Assembly: GCF_018446385.1 (NCBI RefSeq)
Contig: NC_055990.1
Span: 29,411,891-29,475,890, forward strand
DNA length: 64,000 nt
DNA from: Zingiber officinale
Lineage: Eukaryota > Streptophyta > Magnoliopsida > Zingiberales > Zingiberaceae
Reading direction: 5' to 3'
Position numbers and translations under genes: made by a program. Each line of letters starts with the position of its first letter. Within the stretch, counting starts at the first letter, position 1. The notes beneath the pieces were generated by a model. That model saw only the letters and a program-made list of their open reading frames with translations, was not told the origin of the DNA and did no database searches. Positions 1-11,067 of the stretch are shown piece by piece.

Positions 1-549
1 CAAAATATCATCTACGTATATTACAAGAAATACCACCACGTTTCCATTACACTTCTTATATACACAGGACTCATCCAGATTTTGAATAAATCCATATGAC
101 TGGATTACTTCATTAAACCGGATGTTCCAAGATCTTGAAGCTTGCTTCAGTCCATAAATGGACCGATTGAGCTTACACACTAGATGCTCTTTGCCCTTTT
201 CAATGAACCCTTCTGGTTGCTTCATATGGATGTTCTCTTCAAGACTTCCATTAAGGAAAGCTGTCTTGACATTCATTTGTCAAATCTCATAATCCATATG
301 AGCAGCAATGGATAAGAGTATCCGGATGGACTTAAGCATGGCTACCGGTGAAAAGGTTTCCTCATAATCGATTCTCTCTTTCTGAGTGTACCCTTTCGCA
401 ACAAGCCTAGCTTTGAAGGTTTCTACCTTCCCGTCTGTCCCTCTTTTCCTTTTGTAGATCCACTTGCATCCAACGACTTTTACACCATCAGGTGGTTCTA
501 CAAGCTCCCAGACCTTATTAGAGTACATAGACTCTATTTCAGAATTCAT
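1..549 (-). pseudogene. Copia reverse transcriptase segment (element D), truncated by window edge
   Basis: The minus-strand frame 280-549 encodes the start of a copia RT domain, with GCKWIYKRKRGTDG and [23 protein letters not shown]-like residues (D has R for G in KERIDY). The frame breaks near 280, but the remaining bases down to 1 still match C's RT up to the YVDD region (tatcatctacgta near 5-20, read in reverse). No start codon is expected because RT is part of a polyprotein. The frameshift between fingers and palm makes this inactive. Confidence 0.85.
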
Positions 550-660
550 TGCCTTTTGCGCATGTATATCTTGGAGTGCTTCATCATATGTCCGGGATCG
601 GGTTCATGTTTACCCGGATCAAGTCCAAGACTCTCCCAAAACATGAATCTATCAGTCGCC

Positions 661-2066
661 TCACAACCCTCCCACTATGACGAGGCATCGTGGTTGTGTA
701 TCATGTGTGACACGTGTTGCAGTCTCTTGTGGTACTTCATCTTGTACTGTTGGTACTAAAGTAGACATGTCCTCTCTTAGTTCTTCTAAAACAACTTTAC
801 TACTGGGCTTGTGATCCATTATATAGTCTTCTTCTAAAAACTGGACATTGGTGCTAACAATGACCTTCTGGTCTTTAGGACTATAAAATAAACCACCTTT
901 CGTTCCTTTGGGATTTCCCACAAACACTCGAACTTCTGTACGAGATTCTAACTTATCAGCATCTGGTTTCAGCACATGTGCTGGACTACCCCAAATCCGA
1001 ATATGTCTTAGACTGGGTTTTCGCCCATTCCATAATTCTATAGGAGTAGAAGAAACTGATTTAGAAGGTACTAAGTTCAGAACATACACTGCTGTTTCCA
1101 GAGCATATCCCCAAAACGAATTTGGTAATTATGAATAACTCATCATCGATCTAACCATCTCCATAAGAGTCCTATTCCTTCGTTCTGCCACACCATTTTG
1201 TTGGGGTGTACCAGGTGCGGACAGTTGGGATTGAATCTCGGCCTCTGATAAGTAATTTCTAAACTCTCCTAAGAGGTATTCACCACCACGATCTGATTGT
1301 AGTGTCTTGATACTTTTACTAGTCGTTTCTCCACATCAGCCTTGTATTCTTTGAACTTATCAAAGCACTCGGACTTGCGGCGCATTAGGTAAATGTATCC
1401 ATATCTTGAATAATCGTCTATGAAAGAGACAAAATATTCAAAACCTCCTCTTGTCTGGACAGACATAGGACCACACAAATCAGAGTGAACCAACTGTAAC
1501 ACTTCTTTGGCTCTATACCCCTTGGCCTTGAACGACCTCTTGGTCATTTTACCTTCCAAGCAGGATTCACAAGTTGGAAAATTTTCCAACTCTAATGAAC
1601 CCAAAAATCCATCAGCTATAAGCCTCTGAATCCTACTTAAGTTAATATGACCAAGCCTTAGATGCCAAAGATATGCTTGGTTTATTTTCGAAGGTTCTTT
1701 TCTTTTATTTGAGTTAGAAGATGAGTTATAAATTTCCATGTTTTGCTTTGTGAAAGAAATTGGATTTAAAGTATACAAATTGCCAACTAATGTACCAGAA
1801 CAGATAATCACTTTATTTCTCTTAATAACTACATCGTTACTGAAAGAAACTGAATATCCATCTAAAAACAGTTTAGAAACTGAAATTAAATTCTTTCTAA
1901 AACTGGGTACATAAAGACAATTTCTTAAAACCAAATTTTTATTTCTTCTAAAAGATAAGTAGATGTCTCCCACTGTAACAGCTGCCACCTTAGTAGCATT
2001 GCCCATGTAGACGGTAATTTCTCCTTCAGATAGTCGTCGGGTTTCCTGGAACCACTGCAAGGACAT
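661..2066 (-). pseudogene. Copia GAG-pre-integrase and integrase (element D), frameshifted
   Basis: Two minus-strand segments. 1269-2066 holds the pre-integrase zinc-binding HHCC region (HLRLGHINLSRIQRL then CESCLEGK) and the first catalytic aspartate in HSDLCGPM, followed by FIDDYSRYGY. 661-1089 holds the integrase C-terminal part (IELWNGRKPSLRHIRIWGSP, FVGNPKGTKGG). Between them, around 1090-1310, the frame is lost near the second Asp and the E of the DDE core, although bases at 1140-1260 still match C. The homologous region in C is one unbroken frame (8024-9022), which locates the breaks in D. Confidence 0.9.
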
Positions 2067-2339
2067 GATCAGTGGCTTCCGTATCTACACACCGGTGCTG
2101 GTAGATAACATCGCTAAACATGTTTCAACAACTAGAGCATGAGATATACCTTTGTTTTGGTTCCTACGAGGATAGTCCACCTTCCATGCCTGCTTATAGA
2201 TGAAGCACTTGCCCTTCTGCTTCTTCACTCCAGCTTTCGTACTCTGAGACTTATTCACTTTCTTTGCTGAACCGACTTGTTTCTTCTCCTTCTTCCTCTC
2301 ACTAGAAGTAGAACCATTTTCGATAGTGAATTTGAGCAT
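2067..2339 (-). pseudogene. Copia zinc knuckle and protease start (element D), decayed
   Basis: The minus frame 2085-2339 is the basic linker and nucleocapsid knuckle of the copia gag. The CCHC knuckle is damaged: C reads CFICKQSRHWKANCP, whereas D reads CFIYKQAWKVDYP, so the second and fourth cysteines have become tyrosine and the histidine is lost. Just after it (2040-2084) the protease Asp site found in C as VDTGVTDHVC is out of frame. This copy could neither package RNA normally through its own knuckle nor process Gag. Confidence 0.8.
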
Positions 2340-2411
2340 TGTGAAATAATCCTTCTCATCAAGTTCATAGTAGTTCCGCCAATGAATATACCCTTTTATT
2401 CATATTGTAAT

Positions 2412-2927
2412 TCAAGCAAAATTGCTCAGTGTTTGGAGGATCATATCGATCTGGGTTTCCCCATCAATTTCTCCTCCAAGGATCTGTATCTCGTTCAGAT
2501 AAGCCATCATCTTTAGGATATGATCCCTCACAGGAGTACCCTCTTGCATGGTGGCTGTCATTATCTTTCTCATGGCTTCTTGTCTAGAAGCTCTATCCTG
2601 ATGACCAAAGAGTTCCTTGAGATTGTTCATAATATCATAGGCTGTTGGTAAATCTTGATGCTGATGTTGCAATACATTTGACATTGAAGCCAAAATGTAA
2701 CACCGCGTCATCTCATCTGCTTTTACCCATTTCCTATGATATTCAATCTCCTCTTGGGTAGATTCACCAGTAGGTGCTTCAGGACAAGGCTCAATCAGTA
2801 CAAATTTATGGCTTTCAGCAGTAAGAACAATGTCCAGGTTCCTTTTCCAATCTATGTAATTAGGTCCAGTAAATCTATTCTGTTGAATTATGATGGACAG
2901 TGGGTTGAAAGTCATCCTAAGAATCAC
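2412..2927 (-). pseudogene. Copia Gag N-terminal and capsid part (element D)
   Basis: The frame starts MILRMTFNPLSIIIQQNRF; the likely start is the internal MTFNPL, matching C. It contains the copia Gag (UBN2-type) pattern GPNYIDWKRNLDIVL, an AYDIMNNLKELFGHQ motif and a VRDHILKMMAYLNEIQILGG helix. The frame ends in LQTLSNFA before the expected C-terminal part, so Gag is truncated by a frameshift. It retains Trp codons that are stops in C (KWVKADEM here), so it serves as the less decayed reference copy. Confidence 0.88.
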
Positions 2928-4019
2928 AAATAACTTTTGGTCAGAACTCTAAATTTAGAATAATATTGATTTCTCAAACAATACTATTTTAAATTAACCA
3001 ACACCTCAAAACACCGTGAATTTTGTATGCCACGTTAGTGTGGACGTATACAAATTCATCATTTGTAAAAGAAGGATTTTAACCCATTAATTTTATTATC
3101 TTGTCAACCTAACTTTTTGACAAATAAAATTAATAGTTGGTGTCTTTTGGTCACACAAATAATAGCAGTGACTCCGATGGGGAGGATACTATTAGATGTG
3201 TCTAAGTGTATACCATTACTTGACACTAAGTCCATTAATAAGATTATGCCCCTTCCGTTGGGGAAGATCACACGCTCTTAATTAACTTCCTATAGTCATC
3301 CAAAAATGGAAGTCTGTTCTAGTGATCCACAAACAAGCTCATCTGTTATGGAGGAAGACACTCAGAGCCAACGCGCAAGCTTGTTTGCATCACTTACAAA
3401 CCAGTAATGGAGACCATGAGATTTACTTAAAAATCCCTCTCCCACTTAGTTATTTATAAATGAGGAATTTTAACTATGCTAGCCTACTAAACATGTAAAC
3501 TAACATACACACACAGCACAATATAAAAGCAATAAATAGAAAATTTAATTTTCAACTATTATGGCTTTTATCTATGGTTGTCCTCCGTGTGTTGTCATCC
3601 CAAGCTGCTGTCATATTTGGCCACCGCCACCGGGTCTAGCTGTCGCATCCATCTTGCTCCTTGTTCCACTGCGCCTCTGGTCCTCAGAAGGTTCCACGCT
3701 TTGCAAGATTCGATCCGCGACATAAATAGAATTTTACAATTTTGATCCTATATTCCATAAAAGGAATGTACATGTATCTATATCAAAAATAAAATCCTAA
3801 TAAAACTAAATACAGCTCCTGCTGTATTTTATAATACAATCATGCACACACATATAAATGCCCTTGACATGTCCAAGGGTCCAATCACACACATAAAACT
3901 ATAAGCCATAATAGTTGGATCCACGCAATCCATCAGTTAGCATCCTACTATTATCCAGCCTAAATTATGTAATGTAATAATGCTAAAAATACCAACTAAG
4001 ACCCTAGCTCTCGATACAT
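2928..4019 (-). other. Element D untranslated leader with decayed primer-binding site
   Basis: This is about 1.1 kb between gag and the 5' LTR with no coding potential. It contains one copy of the CACCGTGAATTTTG...GTGTGGACGTATAC motif (about 3012-3050) that is triplicated in element A. The block 3130-3480 is strongly conserved with element A at about 23700-24020 (GATGGGGAGGATACTATTAG and flanks). Next to the LTR, the reverse complement of 4005-4019 is a damaged TGGTATCAGAGC initiator-Met PBS (the plus strand reads gctctcgataca instead of gctctgatacca). Confidence 0.75.
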
Positions 4020-6429
4020 TGTTGGTTGCTACTCGGAAAACCTAGAGGTTCCACTGTACAAAAATTTTGTACAAAGGTCTGAACCTTTTCCTAGCTACCA
4101 TGTGTTCTTTTAAATTAAATTTTGGATCGCCTGCGGAACTTAACACGTTTGATCCAAAACTTAATCTATTTGTTCTTTTAGGTTTAGACTTGGATCTCCT
4201 GCGGAACTTAACACGTTCGATCCAAATCACCTTAAGTTATTAATTCCATTAAATATTAATTTCCATAATTGGTTCCCAGTACTGACGTGGCGAGGCACAT
4301 GGCCTTCTTGGATATGGGAGCAACCACCACCGACTAGACAAAACCTTTTATGGAAAGCTAATATTTAATTTCCTAAAATAACTTTAGGTTAACCGAAAGG
4401 AACAATCAAATCACAAGGAAAAAAAATAAAAGAACACAACATCGAAAAACATATTCGAAATACTAGAATCGTAAGCCTCTTGTATTTGGTATTATTTCCA
4501 AAAATAACTAGTATGATGCGGAAAGAAAAAGTACTAGTTATACCTTTTAGAAAGACCTCTTGATCTTCTACCGTATTCCTCTTCTAACCTCGGACGTTGT
4601 GTGGGCAACGATCTTCCAAGATGAGAAACCACCAAACACCTTCTTCTCCTCCTAGCTAGGTTCGGGCAAAACAAGAAAGCTTCACCAAGGAAGAAGAAAA
4701 AAAAACACCAACCAAGCTCCAAGGGATGCAAGCTTTCTCTCCTTCTTCTTCTTCTTCTCCAAGTAGTATCCGGCCACCACAAGAGCTCCAAGGGAGATGA
4801 AGAATTCGGCCACCACAAAGAGGAAGAAAGAAAGAGAGGATGGCCGGCCACAACACCAAGGAAAAGAGGGAGAGAACAATAGAATTTGTCACCCATGAAG
4901 GCACCCCTACCCCTTCTTTTATATTCCTTGGCTTTGGCAAATAAGGAAATTTATTTATAATAAAATTTCCTTAACTTTCTTTGACAACAATTAATTAAGA
5001 AAAATTTAATAAAATTTCTTAATCAATTAATCATGGTTGGCCACCTCAAATAGAAAAATTAGAAGAGTTTCAATCAACAATTAAAACTTTCTTATTTGTC
5101 TTTGGAAATTTTAAAAAATAAAATTTCCCTTTATAATCCCTTCATGGTTGATAAAAAGAAATTTCTATAATTTTAATTTTTCAACATGTGAATAATTTTC
5201 AAAGAGAAAAAATAAAATATCTTTCCAATCTACAAATAAGAAAGAGATCTAATCTCTTTCTTTAATCTTTTGTAGATCCTTTTAAGAGAGATATTTTAAT
5301 TTTAATTCTCTTTAATAAATTATATCTTCCACATAATAAAAATTAAAATTAAAATTCTTTTTAATTTTATTATGGCCGGCCCCCTCTAGCTTGGGTTCAA
5401 GCTAGGGCCGGCCACCCATAAACCAAGCTTAGGCCGACCCTAGCTTGATTCCCAAGCTAGCTTGGCCGGCCCCCTTTAGGTGGGTATAGAAGGTGGGTAT
5501 ATGTGGATATAGTACTTTATAAATAAGAGGCTACGATAGAGACCGAGAGGAGGAATTGGTTTTGGTCTCCCGATAAAATTAAGCATCCCGTGTTCGCCCC
5601 AAACACACAACTTAATTTTATCAATAATAATTCATTCCACTAGAGAACTATTATTGAACTGCCGCACCAATCCCAAATTACATTTTTGGGCTCCTTCTTA
5701 TTATGAGTGTGTTAGTCTCCCTGTGTTTAAGATATCGAATGTCCACTAATTAAGTGAGTTACTGATAACTCATTTAATTAATATCTTAGTCCAAGAGTAG
5801 TACCACTCAACCTTATCGTCATGTCGGACTAAGTCTACCTGCAGGGTTTAACATGACAATCCTTATGAGCTCCTCTTGGGGACATTATCAACCTAGTATC
5901 TCTAGGACACAGTTTCCTTCTATAATCAACAACACACACTATAAGTGATATCATTTCCCAACTTATCGGGCTTATTGATTCATCGAACTAAATCTCACCC
6001 ATTGATAAATTAAAGAAATAAATATCAAATATATGTGCTTGTTATTATATTAGGATTAAGAGCACACACTTCCATAATAACTGAGGTATTTGTTTCTTTA
6101 TAAAGTCAGTATAAGAGAAACAACCTCAAATGGTCCTACTCAATACACTCTAAGTGTACTAGTGTAATTATATAGTCAAGATAAACTAATTCCTAATTAC
6201 ACTACGACCTTCCAATGGTTTGTTTCTTTCCATTTTGATTGTGAGCTGCTGTTTATAATTTATAAGGTACTCATAACATCATCTTCTGTATGTGACACCA
6301 CATACTATGTTATCTACAACATAAATTAATTGAACAACTACAAGCAAATGTAGACAATTTGACCAAATGTGATTCTTTATTCAAAATAAATGTTTGCAAA
6401 AGCTTAGGCTTTCAGTATACATTCCAACA
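4020..6429 (-). repeat. 5' LTR of element D (2.41 kb)
   Basis: It starts TGTTGG and ends CCAACA, and is co-linear with both LTRs of element A (17600-20016 and 24673-27089) and, in reverse, with the LTR of C. The length of 2410 bp is long for a copia LTR. It includes a GAA/CTT-rich stretch (about 4680-4870) that produces spurious open frames, and a GGCCGGCC-rich segment (about 5370-5480). Confidence 0.92.
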
Positions 6430-6795
6430 AAAGTAGGCAGCAGCTAGGGTGGGAGCATACTGAAGACAGTGATGGGAAAGACCATAATAGTTGGAAAATT
6501 AATTTCCAAATTTATTGCTTTTATTTACTGTGATATTTATGTGCATGTGGTGTATGCTAGCATAGGTTAAAACCAACTATTAATTTTATTTGTCATAAAG
6601 TTAGGATGACAATATAATAAAATTAATGGGTTACACCCTCCTCTTACAAATGTTGAATTTGTATACGTCCACACTAATGTAACATGCAATATTCACGGTG
6701 TTTTGAGGTGTTGGTAAATTTAAATAGTATTGTTTGAGGAATCAATATTATTCTAAATTTAGAGTCTTGACCAAAATTTATTTTGTGATTCTTAG
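6430..6795 (+). other. Element C leader remnant
   Basis: Noncoding leader upstream of gag. GCAGCTAGGGTGGGAGCATAC and CCATAATAGTTGGAAAATTAA match the reverse complement of the D and A leaders near their PBS ends. This shows that D is inserted between C's PBS side and C's gag. It carries one copy of the GTATACGTCCACACTA...TTCACGG motif at about 6661-6700. Confidence 0.7.
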
Positions 6796-7507
6796 GATGA
6801 CTTTCAACCCACTGACCATTATTCTAAAAGAGAATAGACTTACTGGTCCCAACTATATAGATTGGAAAAGAAACCTGGATATTGTCTTAACTGCTGAAAG
6901 CTATAAGTTTGTACTGTCAGAGGTATGCCCAGATACACCTAATGGTGACTCTACCCTAGAGGAGATTGAGTATCATAAAAAATAGGTAAAAGCAGATGAG
7001 ATGGCGCGGTGTTATATTTTGGCTTCAATGTCAAATGTATTGCAACATCAGCATCAAGATTTACCAACTACTTATGATATAATGAACAATCTCAAAGAAC
7101 TCTTTGGGCACCAGAGTCGGACTGCTAGGCAAGAGGCAATGAGAAAGTTAATGACAGCCACCATGTCTGAGGGGACACCCGTAAAGGATCATATCCTCAA
7201 AATAATGGCTTATCTGAATGAAATACAAGTCCTTGGAGGAGAAATCGATGGGGAAACCCAGGTTGATATAATTCTCCAAACGCTACCCAGAAGTTTTGAG
7301 TAGTTCCGCCTGAACTATAATATGAACAAAAGAGAGTATACGTTGGCGGAACTTCTGACAGAACTACATGCAGCAGTAGGTATATTTCGTCACAGTTCTC
7401 ATATTCACTATGCTGAAAATGGTTCTTCTTCTAAGTCGAAAGGCAAGAAGAAGAAGAAACAGGTCTTTTCAGCAAAGAGAGTGAATAAAGCTCAGGGTAC
7501 AGGATAA
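6796..7507 (+). pseudogene. Copia Gag (element C) with premature stops
   Basis: The start is taken at 6796 (MTFNPL), the same point as in D. It contains GPNYIDWKRNLDIVL and the helical HILKIMAYLNEIQVLGG region. The frame is cut by TAG at 6983-6985 (Trp in D), TAG at 7301-7303, and TAA at 7505-7507 in a lysine-rich linker. No frameshift is needed to read through the first stops, so decay is mainly by point mutation. Confidence 0.88.
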
Positions 7508-7516
7508 AAAGCTGGA

Positions 7517-8020
7517 ATGAAGAAGCCGAAGGGCAAGTGCTTCATCTGCAAGCAGTCAAGACATTGGAAGGCGAACTGTCCTCGTAGGAATCAGAACAAT
7601 AAAGGTATATCTCATGCTCTAGTAGTTGAAACATATTTAGCGGTGTTATCTACCAGCACCTGGTGTGTAGATACGGGAGTCACTGATCATGTCTGCAATT
7701 CTTTACAGGGGTTCCAGGAAACTCGACGACTATTTGAAGGAGAGATAACCGTCTACATGGACAATGCTACTAAGGTGGCGGTTGTTGCAGTGGGAGACGT
7801 CTACTTATCTTTTAATAGGAATAGAAGTTTAATTTTAAGAAATTGTCTTTATGTACCCAGTTTTAGAAAGAATTTAATTTTAGTTTCTAAACTGTATTTG
7901 GATGGATATTATGTTTCCTTTAGTAACAATGTGGTTATAAAGAGAAATAAGGTGATTATCTGTTCTGGTGCATTGGTTGGTAATTTATATACTTTAAATC
8001 CAATTTCTCCCACAATGTAA
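7517..8020 (+). pseudogene. Copia zinc knuckle and aspartic protease (element C)
   Basis: The nucleocapsid knuckle CFICKQSRHWKANC has all four CCHC ligands. The protease active site follows as WCVDTGVTDHVC (DTG triad), with the downstream GDVYLSFNRNRSLILRNCLYV strand characteristic of copia PR and pre-integrase. The frame ends at TAA 8018-8020, where D reads glutamine (TKQNMEI). PR would cleave the Gag-Pol polyprotein. Confidence 0.88.
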
Positions 8021-8023
8021 AAT

Positions 8024-9022
8024 ATGGAAATTAATAACACATCTTCTAACTCTAATAAGAGAAAAGAACCTTCGGAAATGAACCAAACGTATCTTTGGCA
8101 TCTAAGGCTTGGTCATATTAACTTAAGTAGGATTCAAAGGCTCATAGCCGATGGACTCTTGGGTTCATTAGAGTTGGAAAACTTTCCAACATGTGAATCT
8201 TGCTTGGAAGGTAAAATGACCAAGAGACCTTTTAAGGCCAAGGGGTATAGAGCCAAAGATGCGTTAGAATTGGTTCATTCTGATTTGTGTGGTCCTATGT
8301 CTATCCAGGCAAGAGGTGGTTATGAATATTTCATCTCCTTTATAGACGATTATTCAAGATATGGATACATTTACTTAATGCGCCGCAAGTCTGAATGCTT
8401 TGATAAGTTCAAAGAATATAGGGCTGATGTGGAGAAACGTCTTGGTAAAAGTATCAAGACACTATGGTCTGACCGTGATGGCGAATACCTCTTTGGAGAG
8501 TTTAGGAATTACTTATCAGAAGTTGGGATTCAATCTCAATTGTCTGCACCTGGTACACCCCAACAGAATGGTGTGGCAGAACGAAGGAATAAGACTCTTA
8601 TGGAAATGGCTAGATCGATGATGAGTTATTCAGAATTACCAAATTTATTTTGGGGATATGCTCTGGAAACAGCAGTGTACATTTTGAATATGGTACCTTC
8701 TAAAATAGTTCCTTCTACTCCCATGAAATTATGGAATGAGCGTAAGCCTAGTCTGAATCATATCCGGATATGGGGTAGTCCAGCACATGTGCTGAAGGGA
8801 GATACTGACAAGTTGGAATCACGTACAGAAGTTTGTCTGTTTGTGGGATATCCTAAGGGAACGAAAGGTGGTTTGTTTTATAATCCTAAAAATCATAAGA
8901 TCATTGTTAGCACCAATGCTCGATTTTTAGAAGAAGATTATGTAATGAACCATAAGCCCATGAGTGAAATAGTTCTAGAAGAAATAAGAGAGGACATGTC
9001 TACTTTAGTCCCAACAGTATAA
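8024..9022 (+). pseudogene. Copia integrase (element C)
   Basis: An unbroken 332-codon segment. It has the N-terminal HHCC finger (LWHLRLGH, CESCLEGK), then the DDE core: HSDLCGPM with the first Asp, LWSDRDGEYL with the second Asp, and NGVAERRNKTL with the catalytic Glu. The copia-type C-terminal region includes LWNERKPSLNHIRIWGSPAH and FVGYPKGTKGGL. It ends at TAA 9020-9022, a glutamine codon in D (TVQDEVPQE). The integrase domain itself looks intact; the defect is the stop separating it from RT. Confidence 0.9.
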
Positions 9023-9079
9023 GATGAAGTACCACAAGAAACTGTAACACGTGTCACACATGATACACAACCAGAGACA

Positions 9080-10756
9080 GTGCCTCGTCGTAATGAGAGG
9101 GTTGTAAGGCAACCTAAGAGATTTATGTTTTTAGGAGAGTCTTCGGACTTGATCCCGGGTAAACATGAACCTGATCCCCGTATATATGACGAAGCACTCC
9201 AAGATATAGATGCAGTATCTTGGCAAAAGGCAATGAATTATGAAATAGAGTCTATGTATTCTAATAAGGTCTAGGAGCTTGTAGAACCACCAGATGGTGT
9301 AAAAGTCGTTGGATGCAAATGGATCTATAAAATGAAAAGAGGGACAGATGGGAAGGTAAAAACCTTTAAAGTAAGGCTTGTTGCGAAAGGGTATACTCAG
9401 AAAGAGGGAATCGATTATGAGGAGACTTTTTCGCCAGTAGATATGCTAAAGTCTATCCGGATACTCTTATCTATTGCTGCTCATATGGATTATGAGATTT
9501 GGCAAATGGATGTCAAGACAGCATTCCTTAACGGAAGTCTTGAAGAAAACATCCATATGAAGCAACCAGAAGGGTTCATTGAAAAAGGCAAAGAGCATCT
9601 AGTGTGCAAATTCAATCGGTTAATTTATGGACTAAAGCAAGCTTCAAGATCTTGGAACATCCGGTTTAATGAAGTAATCCAGTCATATGGATTTATTCAG
9701 TGTTCGGATGAGTCTTGTGTATACAAGAAGTGTAACGGAAACGTGGTGGTATTTCTTGTACTATACGTAGATGATATTTTGTTAATTGACAACAATGTTA
9801 AAGTATTATCGGACGTAAGGGTATGGTTGTCCAAACAACTTGATATGAAGGACTTAGGAGAATATGCACACATTCTTGGGATCAAAGTTATAAGGGATCG
9901 CAAGAAAAGAATGTTGTGTCTATCTCAAGCTTCATATATAGATACAATCCTTGCTCGTTTTAGCATGCAGAACTCCAAGAAAGGTTTCTTACCTTTTAGG
10001 CATGGAGTAGCCTTATCTAAAGAGATGTCTCCGAAAACATCAAAGGAGATAGAGGACATGAAGGCAGTTCCTTATGCTTTGGCTGTGGGAAGCCTAATGA
10101 ATGCAATGTTGTGTACAAGATCTGATATCTGTTTTACCGTGGGCATGGTTAGCAGATATCAGAGTAACCCTGGACAAGGACATTGGACTACTGTAAAGCA
10201 TATATTGAAGTACCTGAGAAGGACTAGAGATTATATGCTAGTTTACCAAGCAGACGATTTGCTCCCTGTGGGTTACACGGATTTGGATTTTCAATCAGAT
10301 AAGGACAACAGTAAGTCTACATCAGGCTATGTGTTTACTTTAGGAGATGGAGTCATTGCATGGAGGAGTATTAAACAGAAATGCGTTTCAGACTCAACCA
10401 TGGAAGCTGAGTATGTGGCAGCCTCTGAGGCAGCCAAAGAAGCAGTATGGCTAAGGAATTTCCTAATGGACTTAGATGTGATTCTTAGTTTGCCCAAAAT
10501 CATCATAATTTATTGTGATAATAGCGGTGCAGTTGCAAACTCGAAGGAACCACGAGCCCATAAGGCAAGTAAACATATAGAGCGCAAGTACCACCTGATA
10601 CGAGACATCGTCAAGCGAGGAGAAGTTGTCGTCGTCAAGATTGCATTAACAGATAACCTGGCAGATCCTTTCACTAAGGCCCTTCCGGCGAAAGCTTTTG
10701 ATCGACATGTGGGAGGGATGAGAATCAGATGTATGGCAACAGATATGATAGCTTAG
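9080..10756 (+). pseudogene. Copia reverse transcriptase and RNase H (element C)
   Basis: 9080-9274 is the linker into RT, ending at TAG 9272-9274 (Trp in D: KVWELVEPP). The same frame resumes and runs 474 codons from 9332. The RT palm has the catalytic YVDD box at 9764-9775. RNase H follows with [18 protein letters not shown], the [19 protein letters not shown] helix and [10 protein letters not shown]. The polyprotein ends at 10756, just before the PPT. Most of RT/RH is well preserved despite the stop. Confidence 0.92.
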
Positions 10757-10768
10757 TCTTTTAGTATA

Positions 10769-10777
10769 AGTGGGAGA
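10769..10777 (+). promoter_or_regulatory. Polypurine tract of element C
   Basis: AGTGGGAGA immediately precedes the 3' LTR start TGTTGGAGTG at 10779. The same tract occurs in reverse next to element A's 3' LTR (20017-20030). It would prime plus-strand DNA synthesis. Confidence 0.85.
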
Positions 10778-11067
10778 TTGTTGGAGTGTATACTAAAAGC
10801 CTAGCTTTTGTAAACATTTATTTTTGAAATAAAAGAATCACATTGGTCAAATATCTATATTTATTTGTTGAATATAGTTGTTCAATTAATTTATAAAGTA
10901 GATAACATGGTGTGTGGTGTCACACACAGAAGATCATGTGATCAACTCTTTATAAATTATAAACAGTTGCTCACAACTAAGATGGAAATGAACAAACCAT
11001 TGGTATAATCGTAGTGTAATTAGGTATTAGTTTATTTTGACTAATAAATTACACTAGTACACTCTAA

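Larger units (their letters stand above)
1..6429 (-). mobile_element. Ty1/copia LTR retrotransposon D, left part outside the window
   Basis: A minus-strand copia element whose order, reading from the right, is 5' LTR (4020-6429), leader, gag, zinc-knuckle/protease region, integrase and reverse transcriptase. The window starts inside the RT domain, so RNase H and the 3' LTR lie to the left. Its right edge ends in CCAACA at 6429 and abuts sequence homologous to the leader of the plus-strand element C, so D inserted into C. The protein is close to that of C and the domains occur in the copia order (INT before RT). The reading frame is broken in several places, so this copy is not autonomous. The right-hand target duplication should be AAAGT (6430-6434), but its partner is outside the window. 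Confidence 0.9.

Noticed and set aside
4534-4940. Overlapping open frames with Ser/Leu/Glu-rich products, also at 18239-18478 and 25312-25551
   Set aside because: They come from a GAA/CTT-rich part of the D and A LTRs and have low-complexity sequence, with different lengths in each LTR.
4020-6429. Initially read as the 5' LTR of element C
   Set aside because: Its orientation is opposite to C, its PBS side faces left, and C's leader is cut at 6430; it is the 5' LTR of D.
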